12,812 nucleotides of DNA. Source: SG8-41 sp044867805. GTDB taxonomy: Bacteria; Pseudomonadota; Gammaproteobacteria; Burkholderiales; SG8-41. Positions within the stretch are counted from its first letter, which is position 1. Each line of letters begins with the position of its first letter. Under the pieces are notes generated by a model that was given only the letters and a program-made list of their open reading frames with translations, was not told the DNA's origin and ran no database searches. Where the stretch lies: positions 1-12,812 of the forward strand of contig JBIOVQ010000150.1 in assembly GCA_044867805.1 (NCBI GenBank), in the 5' to 3' direction. The translations under genes were made by a program, and so were the position numbers. Shown one piece after another: positions 6,795 to 12,812 of the stretch.

Positions 6795-6829
6795 GCAATT
6801 CAAAATTTAACATTCAACATTCAACATTA
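6795..6829. repeat. Heptamer tandem array AACATTC (right arm of the inverted pair)
   Basis: AACATTC at 6809-6815 and 6816-6822, AACATTA at 6823-6829, and two decayed units before them. It is the reverse complement of the array at 6405-6437. It fills most of the 45-bp space between the bioB stop and the four-helix-bundle start. Confidence 0.9.
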
Positions 6830-6832
6830 GCG

Positions 6833-8098
6833 CTATTCGCGCGGCATAGGGCGCAAGCCGAGGCGCGCGAATAGCGCGCGGTCCGCTTCCACGTCGGGAT
6901 TGCCGGTGGTGAGGAGCTTCTCGCCGTAGAAGATCGAATTGGCGCCGGCGTAGAAGCACAGCGCCTGGATCGCCTCGGACATCTCCTGGCGCCCGGCCGA
7001 GAGGCGCACCATGGACTTCGGCATCGTGATGCGCGCGCAGGCGATGGTGCGCACGAACTCCAGCGGGTCGAGCGGCTCCGTGCCGTGGAGCGGCGTGCCC
7101 GGGACCTGCACCAGGTTGTTGATCGGCACCGATTCGGGGTACGGATCCATGCTCGCGAGCTGGGCGATCAGCGCCGCGCGCGTGGCGCGCGACTCGCCCA
7201 TGCCGACGATGCCCCCGCAGCACACATGGATGCCGGCGCGCCGCACGCGTTCCAGCGTCTCGAGCCGGTCGTCCTGGGTGCGGGTGGTGATGATTTCCCC
7301 GTAGAACCCGGGCGCGGTGTCGATGTTGTGGTTGTAGTAGTCGAGCCCGGCGGCCTTGAGCTGCTCGGCCTGCCCTTCCCTGAGCAGCCCGAGCGTCGCG
7401 CAGGATTCCAGCCCTTCGGCCCGCACCGCCCGCACCATCTCGACCACCCGCTCGAGGTCGCGCTGCCGCGGACCACGCCATGCCGCCCCCATGCAGAAGC
7501 GTGTCGCGCCGTTCGCCTTGGCGAGCCGCGCCGCGGCGGCTACCTGCTCCACAGAGAGCAAATCCTCGCTGGCGACGCCGGTGTGATAGCGCGCCGCCTG
7601 CGGGCAATACGCACAGTCCTCGGGGCAGCCGCCGGTCTTCACCGACAGCAGCGTGGAGAGCTGCACCGCGTTGGGGTCGAAATGGCTGCGGTGCACGCCA
7701 TGGGCGCGGTGGATCAGGTCGTTGAACGGGGCATCGAACAGCGCCGCGACCTGGCGGACGCTCCAGGGCGCGTCGGAGCGCGGAGCAGGGGCCGGCGAAA
7801 CGTTGAGCAGGGGCCCCGCTTGCGGGGATGCGACCGTGGAGCCGGCCATAGGCGCGTCGATGCCGGCCCTGTGCGCGTCTTCGGGGTCAGATCCCCAAAG
7901 GGGCCCCTCTTCCGCCCTACGACGCGCCCCGTCTTCGGGGATGCGACCGTGCAGGCGCGCATCGTCCGCGGACCGCCGCGTGGTTGCGCCGGCCATGCGG
8001 GTCGCGCTCGATGACTGATCGACGTTCGCATCCTGCTGAGCAGCGGACGTCTTGTCAGCGGCAGCGGCGCCGGACTCGTTATGGTGGGCAGGCTTCAT
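6833..8098 (-). CDS. bioB: Biotin synthase with a long N-terminal extension
   Basis: BioB is a radical-SAM enzyme that inserts sulfur into dethiobiotin to form biotin. The core begins at about Trp112. It has the [4Fe-4S] motif CPEDCAYC with Cys158, Cys162 and Cys165, GTTRFCMGAAW-like GATRFCMGAAW, LDYYNHNIDT, CCGGIVGMGE, ESVPINNLV and VRLSAGR, whose arginine serves the second cluster. The whole product is 421 residues, while E. coli BioB is about 346, and roughly 105 extra residues precede the core. That extension is Ala/Ser/Asp-rich at first (1-40), then encoded by GC-rich hairpin repeats (about 43-100). ATG 8098 has GAGAG upstream. Met35 and Met84 are alternative starts that would shorten the extension. 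It is the first gene of the operon, divergent from the comF-type gene. Confidence 0.93.
   Translation of the reverse strand: MKPAHHNESGAAAADKTSAAQQDANVDQSSSATRMAGATTRRSADDARLHGRIPEDGARRRAEEGPLWGSDPEDAHRAGIDAPMAGSTVASPQAGPLLNVSPAPAPRSDAPWSVRQVAALFDAPFNDLIHRAHGVHRSHFDPNAVQLSTLLSVKTGGCPEDCAYCPQAARYHTGVASEDLLSVEQVAAAARLAKANGATRFCMGAAWRGPRQRDLERVVEMVRAVRAEGLESCATLGLLREGQAEQLKAAGLDYYNHNIDTAPGFYGEIITTRTQDDRLETLERVRRAGIHVCCGGIVGMGESRATRAALIAQLASMDPYPESVPINNLVQVPGTPLHGTEPLDPLEFVRTIACARITMPKSMVRLSAGRQEMSEAIQALCFYAGANSIFYGEKLLTTGNPDVEADRALFARLGLRPMPRE
7813..7951. repeat. Duplicated hairpin repeat within the 5' part of bioB
   Basis: Two 26-bp copies at 7813-7838 and 7926-7951 agree at 23 positions, including an exact 16-bp block CGGGGATGCGACCGTG. 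Each begins with a small hairpin (CCCCGC-TT-GCGGGG at 7814-7827; CCCCG-TCTT-CGGGG at 7927-7940). A further GGGG...CCCC...GGGGCCCC cluster lies between them at 7883-7907. The copies are 113 bp apart, so they are translated in different frames of bioB. The duplication is thus of DNA, not of a protein motif. Confidence 0.75.
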
Positions 8099-8109
8099 GG
8101 TCTCTCACA

Positions 8110-8865
8110 ATGGGAAGAATCCGGCTTGTTGAAACACTGGCATGTTCGGCCGGGCGTCGCAGCGTGTCAAATTTCAGCAGGCGCTTTCTGAACGGCTGCC
8201 TCGATATTGCACGATGGCGGCAGGCGTGCCAGCTGTGCGGCGCCGGGTGCGAGCAGGGGATGCTATGCGGGCCATGCCGGGAAGACCTGCCATGGCTGCC
8301 GGCGCGCCGCTGCGTTCAGTGCGCGGTGCCCCTCGCCAGCGGCAGGATCTGCGGCGCCTGTCTCCACCGCCCGCCGCGGTTCGAGCGCGTGGAGGCGGCG
8401 TTCGCCTACCGTTTCCCGGTGGACGGCCTGGTCCAGGCCTGCAAGTACGGCGGCCGGCTCGCGCTCGCGGGCCTGCTGGGCGGAGAGCTCGCGCGCGTCG
8501 TCACGGGCGGCGTGGACGCGATCGTGCCGATGCCGCTGGCCCCGCGCCGGCTGGCGGAGCGGGGCTTCAACCAGGCGCTGGAGATTGCGCGCCCCGTGGC
8601 CCGCGCCACGCGGCTGCCGCTCCTGCGCAGTGCCTGCCGCAAGATCACCGACACGCCCGCGCAGGCCGCGCTGCCGTGGGACGAGCGCGCGCGGAACATC
8701 CGGCGCGCTTTCGTCTGCGACGCCGACTTCCGGGGAATGCGGATCGCGGTGGTCGATGACGTATTGACGACTGGGGCAACGCTCAACGAGCTCGCCCGCG
8801 TGCTGCGCAAGGCAGGCGCGGTCGAGGTGGTCGGGTGGGTCGTCGCGCGGACGCTGCCCCGTTAA
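8110..8865 (+). CDS. comF: ComF family protein (zinc-ribbon plus phosphoribosyltransferase)
   Basis: A 251-residue protein of the ComF/GntX family, linked to DNA uptake in naturally competent bacteria, though its biochemical reaction is uncertain. The N-terminal part has four Cys pairs (C40/C43, C53/C56, C68/C71, C81/C84), expected to bind zinc. The C-terminal type I phosphoribosyltransferase domain has IVPMPLAPRRLAERGFNQA and the PRPP-binding VVDDVLTTGAT (214-224). It is the only plus-strand gene in the window and stands back to back with bioB, a common pairing in Pseudomonas-type biotin loci. The start is uncertain: ATG 8110 is only 11 bp from the bioB ATG and lacks a ribosome binding site, while GTG 8164 would give 233 residues, closer to the usual distance from the first Cys pair. 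Confidence 0.9.
   Translation: MGRIRLVETLACSAGRRSVSNFSRRFLNGCLDIARWRQACQLCGAGCEQGMLCGPCREDLPWLPARRCVQCAVPLASGRICGACLHRPPRFERVEAAFAYRFPVDGLVQACKYGGRLALAGLLGGELARVVTGGVDAIVPMPLAPRRLAERGFNQALEIARPVARATRLPLLRSACRKITDTPAQAALPWDERARNIRRAFVCDADFRGMRIAVVDDVLTTGATLNELARVLRKAGAVEVVGWVVARTLPR
8142..8170 (-). promoter_or_regulatory. Possible promoter of the biotin operon
   Basis: On the minus strand, a perfect -35 box TTGACA (8170-8165) is followed after 17 nt by GAACAT (8147-8142), a weak -10 box. Transcription would start near 8135 and give a leader of about 35-40 nt before the bioB ATG. The site lies inside the comF-type gene if ATG 8110 is used and overlaps its first codons if GTG 8164 is used. I see no convincing BirA-type operator. 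Confidence 0.4.
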
Positions 8866-8990
8866 GCCGTCAGCCCTCAGTCCTCAGCCTTCAGCCTTCA
8901 GGCTGCCCGCTCGCAACGCTTCCTCCGCGTGCGCGCATTACGGAGCCGCGACGCGCTGCTGATGGCTGACAGCTGACAACTGACGGCTTA
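8863..8990. terminator. Inverted heptamer arrays between convergent comF and mshN; likely bidirectional terminator
   Basis: TAAGCCGTCAG (8863-8873) and CTGACGGCTTA (8980-8990) are perfect 11-bp inverted repeats that contain the stop codons of both genes. Inside them each arm continues as heptamers of the form NNNTCAG: on the left CCCTCAG, TCCTCAG, CCTTCAG, CCTTCAG; on the right, in reverse complement, TTGTCAG, CTGTCAG, CCATCAG. The arms can fold into a long imperfect stem around about 60 bp of unique sequence. There is no T-run, so termination is inferred from position and symmetry. Confidence 0.55.
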
Positions 8991-10097
8991 CTGCAACTGC
9001 TTGATGCGCTGCTCCGCGAAAGCGGCGAGCTCGGGATGAAGGTTGCCGTTCGCGCGAGCGCGGAGATAGGCGTCCTGCGCCTCGGCGTTGCGCTTGAGCG
9101 CCTGCAGGGACATGCCGAGCCCGATCCACCAGACGCCCACCGTGGGCTTCGCCCGCAACGCCGAGCGAAACTGCTCGATCGCCTCCTCGTGCCGCCCCTG
9201 CCGCTGCAGCAGCGCCGCGAGAAACGCGGCGTAGTCGGGATTGCCCTGGGCGTAGCGGTGGCCGTCCTGCATGGTCGTAATCGCCTGGGCGTTGTCGCCG
9301 CGGTCCACCTGCAGGCGCGCGAGCGTCACCGTGAATCCGCTCTGCTCCGGCGAGAGGCGGATGCCGTCCTGCAGCAAGCGCTCCGCCTCGGCATACTGTC
9401 CGGCCTTTACCAGCAGGCCCACCAGGCCCTGGCGCGCGCCGTGATGCTCGGGAAGATAGCTCAAGGCCGCCTGGAATCCCGCCTGGGCCTCGGCGAGGCG
9501 CCCCTGCTGCAGCAGCCCGCCGGCATTGCGATACTCGTTGTCCGCGAGCTCCTGCGCCGTGGGCGGGCGCTCCAGCTTGCGGATCTGCGGCCGGCCTGCT
9601 GTGGCAGCGGCGGCCTTCTTCGCGGGCTTGGCGGAATCGCCTCCGACCGACAGGACAGCTTCGGGGCGGACCGGGGTGGGAGGCTGCGACGCCGCGGTGT
9701 GCGCCGGCGCGGGCGCGCCGGAACTTTCCACCGGCACCGAAGAAAGCTCGAGGGTCATGCGCGCCGCGGGCGGCTCCAGGAGCAGGCTTTCGATGCGCTC
9801 CTCGGGCTGCGCCGGCGCGGTGACTCCAGCGGAAGCCGACACGACGCGCTCAATGGTGGCTTCGGCCCCGGAGCGCGGCGGAGGCGCGGACATCTCCGGC
9901 CCTGGCTCGTACGCGGCGAACACGAACCACCCGGTGGCGATCGCCGCGCAGGCGATGGCCGCCCCGCCGGCGACCCAGCCCCAGTCGATCTCCCTGTCCT
10001 CGGGCAGCGCGCGCACGTGGCTCGGCAGCGCGGCGCGCTCCGCCGGGCCCGCCCGGCGACGTTCGAGATCCAGCAGCAGCTGGTTGATGACGCTCAT
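8988..10097 (-). CDS. mshN: MSHA pilus biogenesis protein MshN-like (TPR protein)
   Basis: A 369-residue protein that starts MSVINQLLLDLERR, the signature opening of MshN. A single transmembrane segment (about 40-62) follows, then a Pro/Ala/Ser-rich linker (about 65-195) and several tetratricopeptide repeats (about 205-365), for example NEYRNAGGLLQQGRLAEAQAGF and HEEAIEQFRSALRAKP. It is expected to sit in the inner membrane with the TPR part in the periplasm and to act in assembly of an MSHA-type type IV pilus, perhaps by helping the secretin. Its ATG overlaps the mshM stop as ATGA. An open frame extends far upstream through mshM, but the MSVINQ start settles the boundary. The gene converges on the comF-type gene; mshE, which often follows mshN, is not here. 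Confidence 0.88.
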   Translation of the reverse strand: MSVINQLLLDLERRRAGPAERAALPSHVRALPEDREIDWGWVAGGAAIACAAIATGWFVFAAYEPGPEMSAPPPRSGAEATIERVVSASAGVTAPAQPEERIESLLLEPPAARMTLELSSVPVESSGAPAPAHTAASQPPTPVRPEAVLSVGGDSAKPAKKAAAATAGRPQIRKLERPPTAQELADNEYRNAGGLLQQGRLAEAQAGFQAALSYLPEHHGARQGLVGLLVKAGQYAEAERLLQDGIRLSPEQSGFTVTLARLQVDRGDNAQAITTMQDGHRYAQGNPDYAAFLAALLQRQGRHEEAIEQFRSALRAKPTVGVWWIGLGMSLQALKRNAEAQDAYLRARANGNLHPELAAFAEQRIKQLQ

Positions 10098-10984
10098 ACG
10101 AGCAAGACCCACCCCACGCTGCCCGCCGAAAGCACCAGCATGGCGAACCCTAGCCACCACCACGGCCGCGGCTGCTGCGCGGCCGGCGTATCCGCCGCCG
10201 CCTGGCGCACGTGCGCGGGCGTCACTTCCTGCGCCCCCTCTCCGTACGCGAGCAACATTGCCTTGTGCGCGAGGATATTGACGAGGCGCGGCACCCCGCC
10301 GCTCGCCCGGTGGATCAGCCGCGCCGCGCCCTTGCTGAACAGCTGGGTCCCCTTGTAGCCCGCCACGCGCAGCCTGTGGGCGATGTACTGGTCCACCTCG
10401 TCGCGCCCGAGCGCCGTCAGCCGGTACTGGAAAGTGATGCGCTGCTTCAGCTGCCGCACGGACTCGCCCGCGAGATTGTGGTCGAGCTCGGGCTGGCCGA
10501 ACAGCACCACCTGCAGGAGCTTGCGTTTTTCCGTCTCCAGGTTGGTGAAGAGCCGCAGCGCTTCGAGCGTCTCGACCGGCATGGCCTGGGCCTCGTCCAG
10601 GCACAGCACCACGGTCTTGCCCTGGCGCGCGAAGTTGAGCAGCCCGCGCGTGAACTCCTTCAGCACGTGGTGCTGGTCGGCGTCGCGCGGCAGCGTGACG
10701 CGCAGCTCCTCCGCCAGCGCGAACAGCAGCGTGCGCGGCTCGAGATAGGGGTTGGGGATGTAGGCCGAGACGTGGCTCGGGTCGATGGCCGCGAGGAACC
10801 GGCGGCACAGCAGCGTCTTGCCGGTGCCGACTTCCCCGGTGATCTTGATGAAGCCCTCGCCGTTCTTGACCGCGACCAGCAACGTATTGAGCGCCTCCTG
10901 ATGCGTGTTGCAGGCGTACGCAAAGCTGGTATCGGGGGTGATCCCGAACGGCATTTCGCGAAGCCCGAAGTGGCTTCTATACAT
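10094..10984 (-). CDS. mshM: MSHA pilus biogenesis ATPase MshM-like (ExeA/AAA+ family)
   Basis: A 296-residue AAA+ ATPase of the ExeA/GspA type. It begins MYRSHFGLREMPFGITPD, typical of the family, with Walker A GEVGTGKT (50-57), Walker B VVLCLDEA (125-132), sensor-1 region LFGQPEL (161-167) and sensor-2 GGVPRLVNIL (229-238). A Trp-rich hydrophobic segment at 275-296 would anchor the C-terminus in the inner membrane. ExeA-type proteins use ATP to help secretins insert or multimerise at the peptidoglycan; by context the partner is the MshL secretin encoded just upstream. The ATG follows GTGGAAC, a modest ribosome binding site that lies at the edge of a heptamer array. The gene overlaps mshN by 4 nt. 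This one has no extra C-terminal peptidoglycan-binding domain, which fits MshM rather than full-length ExeA. Confidence 0.9.
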   Translation of the reverse strand: MYRSHFGLREMPFGITPDTSFAYACNTHQEALNTLLVAVKNGEGFIKITGEVGTGKTLLCRRFLAAIDPSHVSAYIPNPYLEPRTLLFALAEELRVTLPRDADQHHVLKEFTRGLLNFARQGKTVVLCLDEAQAMPVETLEALRLFTNLETEKRKLLQVVLFGQPELDHNLAGESVRQLKQRITFQYRLTALGRDEVDQYIAHRLRVAGYKGTQLFSKGAARLIHRASGGVPRLVNILAHKAMLLAYGEGAQEVTPAHVRQAAADTPAAQQPRPWWWLGFAMLVLSAGSVGWVLLV

Positions 10985-10985
10985 G

Positions 10986-11044
10986 TTCCACGTTCCGGGT
11001 TCCGGGTTCCGGGTCCTTGAACCTTGAACCTTGAACCTTGAACC
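10986..11044. repeat. Two abutting heptamer arrays (TTCCGGG and TTGAACC) between mshL and mshM
   Basis: TTCCGGG x3 at 10993-11013, preceded by a variant TTCCACG at 10986-10992, then three bases, then TTGAACC x4 at 11017-11044. They fill almost the whole 63-bp gap between the mshL stop and the mshM start. On the coding strand the unit nearest mshM reads CGTGGAA and serves as the ribosome binding site. Confidence 0.95.
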
Positions 11045-11047
11045 TCA

Positions 11048-12802
11048 TCATTGGGGCGGTTGCGGCTGCGAGGGCTGCGGGCCCCTCAGCGCCCGGATGC
11101 GCTCGCGCGTGTCGGCGAGGTCGCGCTGCCATTCGCTGTCGCTGTGGATGATGGTGGGCTTCAGCAGGATCACGATCTCGCTCTTGATGGTGCGCGTGTT
11201 GCGCTGCTGGAACAGCGCGCCTACGCCGGGGACGTCGCCGAGGCCGGGGACCTGGGAGTTGACCGTCGCGGAGTCCTGGCGCATGAGCCCGCCGATCGCC
11301 ACGATGTTGCCGTCCTGCACGCGCACGATGGTGTCAGTCTCGTTGACGCTGGACGACGCCAGCGGCAGCTGGAACACTCCGAGTTGGGTGCCGAGATTGA
11401 TGGTTTTGGTCTGCTCTATCACCCGGCTCACCTGCGGATGGACGTGCAGGATGATGTTGTTGCTCTCGTCGATCTGCGGCGTCACGTCCAGCGCGACCCC
11501 AGAGAAAAACGGCTGCACAGTAATAGTGGGCGAGGTGACGGTGCCACCGCCGGTGGTAGTCGTAGTAGTCGAAATGTTGGTGACGAAGAAGTCGTCGGTG
11601 CCGACCTTCAACACCGCCTTCTGGTTGTTGAGCGTCGCCACGCGCGGGCTGGAGAGCACGTTGACGCTCCCCTGCGTGTCGATGAAGGCGAGCAGCGCCG
11701 CGAAATCGGAGGTCTGGAGCGCCAGGCCGAACACGGCGCCCGGCGTGGTCGCCCCGGTGACCAGGGACGCCGCGGCCCCGAGCGTAGCCGTGAAATTTGA
11801 GGCCGGATCAATGGAGCCGTCCGGCAGCAGCGCGGTGGGCGAAGAGATCGGCCCGGTGGGTTGGAGGGTCGTGCCCGGGCGTATCACGCCGCCGGCCACG
11901 CGGCTGTTATTGCGCTGATTGAAGCCCGCCCAATTGATACCGGCCTCGAAGCCCTCGCGCAGCTCGACTTCGAGGATCTTCGCCTCCAGCACCACCTGGC
12001 GCTCCACGATCAGCTGCATCGCCTTGAGAAACGACTCGACCGAGCGCAGCTCCGCCGGCAGCGCGCGCACCACGATCACGCCGGACTGCGGGTTGACGAT
12101 GACGTTGCGCCCGTCGCCCGCGCCCACGATGGCGGTCAGCGACCGGACGATATCGCCCCAGAAATTGCTTTCGGAAGACGTCGTGACGCGCGAGCTCTCG
12201 GTGAGCCGCTGCGGCAGCGCGCCGGTCGAAGTCGGCGCCGCCGCGCCGGGCACGCCCGGTGCCGCTGTCGGCGCGTCGGTGATCGAGCCCGAGCTCACCC
12301 GCACATCGCTCTTGCCGCTGCGGCTCGCCTGCAGATAGTTGACCTTGAACACGCGCGTCTGCAGGCTCACCGACTGTACCGTGATGCGATTGCCCTGCAC
12401 CCGGTACTCGTAGCCGTAGAGGTCGCGCAGGGTTTCGAGCGCCTCCAGCACGGTGACGTCCTTCAGGTTCACCGAGATGCTGTCGCGCACGTCGGGGTGG
12501 ACGACCATGCTGTAGCGCGTGCCGGAGACGATGGCCATGAACACCTGGCCCGCCGGCGCGTTGTTGACGTTCAAGTCGAAGCGCGGCTCGAGCGGCCGGC
12601 CCTCCACCTTCGGCAGCTCGACCACCAGCGGCGGCAGCAACGCCCGGCTGACCGCGTCGGCGGGGGCGGGCTTGGCGCGCCCGACCATCGCCCGGTCCAT
12701 GTCTCCGGTGATCTGGTCGTGGACCTGGTCGCGCCGGTCCCACGTGCCGCAGCCGGCCGCCGCGCTCGCGGCGATTGCCAGGATAAGGAAATTTCGTCTC
12801 AT
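11048..12802 (-). CDS. mshL: MSHA-type pilus secretin MshL
   Basis: This protein forms the outer-membrane ring through which the pilus exits. It has 584 residues with a lipoprotein signal peptide (lipobox AAGC, Cys18). An STN-like domain follows at about 75-133 (FDLNVNNAPAGQVFMAI...VTVLEALETL), then a secretin N-type domain (about 222-272, with VIVNPQSGVIVVRALPAE), and the secretin beta-barrel region (about 283-552) with SSPRVATLNNQKAVLKVG, VALDVTPQI, IVAIGGLM, VPGLGDVPGVGALF and EIVILLKPTII. A Thr/Gly-rich loop (421-430) and a Gln/Pro-rich C-terminal tail are present. The length suits MshL. The ATG is 10 bp from the window edge, so the upstream context is barely seen; GAG lies 7 nt before it. 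It is followed by tandem TGA TGA stops and is the first of mshL-M-N in this window. PilQ is a less likely alternative because mshM and mshN follow. Confidence 0.92.
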   Translation of the reverse strand: MRRNFLILAIAASAAAGCGTWDRRDQVHDQITGDMDRAMVGRAKPAPADAVSRALLPPLVVELPKVEGRPLEPRFDLNVNNAPAGQVFMAIVSGTRYSMVVHPDVRDSISVNLKDVTVLEALETLRDLYGYEYRVQGNRITVQSVSLQTRVFKVNYLQASRSGKSDVRVSSGSITDAPTAAPGVPGAAAPTSTGALPQRLTESSRVTTSSESNFWGDIVRSLTAIVGAGDGRNVIVNPQSGVIVVRALPAELRSVESFLKAMQLIVERQVVLEAKILEVELREGFEAGINWAGFNQRNNSRVAGGVIRPGTTLQPTGPISSPTALLPDGSIDPASNFTATLGAAASLVTGATTPGAVFGLALQTSDFAALLAFIDTQGSVNVLSSPRVATLNNQKAVLKVGTDDFFVTNISTTTTTTGGGTVTSPTITVQPFFSGVALDVTPQIDESNNIILHVHPQVSRVIEQTKTINLGTQLGVFQLPLASSSVNETDTIVRVQDGNIVAIGGLMRQDSATVNSQVPGLGDVPGVGALFQQRNTRTIKSEIVILLKPTIIHSDSEWQRDLADTRERIRALRGPQPSQPQPPQ

Positions 12803-12812
12803 CGTTGTGCTC

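Noticed and set aside
8120..8140. BirA operator half-site near TTGTTGAAAC upstream of bioB
   Set aside because: No matching inverted half-site at the expected spacing.
8988..10808. A single 606-residue protein fusing mshN with sequence upstream
   Set aside because: The upstream half is mshM read in the wrong frame; the MSVINQ start at 10097 and the ATGA overlap define mshN.
10986..11044. CRISPR-like array
   Set aside because: Units are 7 bp with no spacers; this is a simple tandem repeat.

Overview
The window is GC-rich chromosomal DNA from a proteobacterium. Betaproteobacteria is the best guess, with a gammaproteobacterium not excluded. The guess rests on three things: a DUF2244–coxB–ctaD order with a cytochrome-c-fused subunit II, a bioB-F-H-C-D biotin operon next to comF, and an MSHA-type pilus set mshL-M-N. 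It carries no transposase, integrase, tRNA, rRNA or CRISPR array.

Layout, left to right. Positions 1-2502, minus strand: the front of a cytochrome c oxidase operon, read DUF2244 protein, then coxB, then ctaD, which runs off the left edge. Positions 2503-2773: the longest gap (271 bp). It holds two hairpin repeats in inverted orientation (REPIN-like), a weak possible promoter and the end of the biotin operon. Positions 2774-8098, minus strand: bioB, a small four-helix-bundle gene, bioF, bioH, bioC and bioD, packed with 4-8 nt overlaps from the four-helix gene to bioC. BioC and BioH make the pimeloyl-ACP precursor; BioF, BioD and BioB perform three of the four ring-assembly steps. bioA is not in the window. 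Positions 8110-8865, plus strand: a ComF-family phosphoribosyltransferase divergent from bioB. Positions 8988-12802, minus strand: mshN, mshM and mshL (inner-membrane TPR protein, AAA+ ATPase, outer-membrane secretin) of a type IV pilus.

The most unusual feature is the repeat content. Almost every gene junction from bioD to mshL carries a short tandem array, always with a 7-bp period but with a different unit at each place (TGATTGG; GAATGTT; NNNTCAG; TTCCGGG and TTGAACC). Two arrays come as inverted pairs. One pair flanks the four-helix-bundle gene, and its left arm encodes the first residues of BioF. Another array encodes the first residues of BioD. BioF also has an 81-bp in-frame insertion between 5-bp direct repeats, and BioB has a roughly 105-residue N-terminal extension built partly from a duplicated hairpin repeat. 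The biotin operon therefore seems to have tolerated several insertions of short repetitive DNA that are now translated. No complete new enzymatic system is visible; the heptamer-bounded four-helix cassette is the best candidate for something undescribed.
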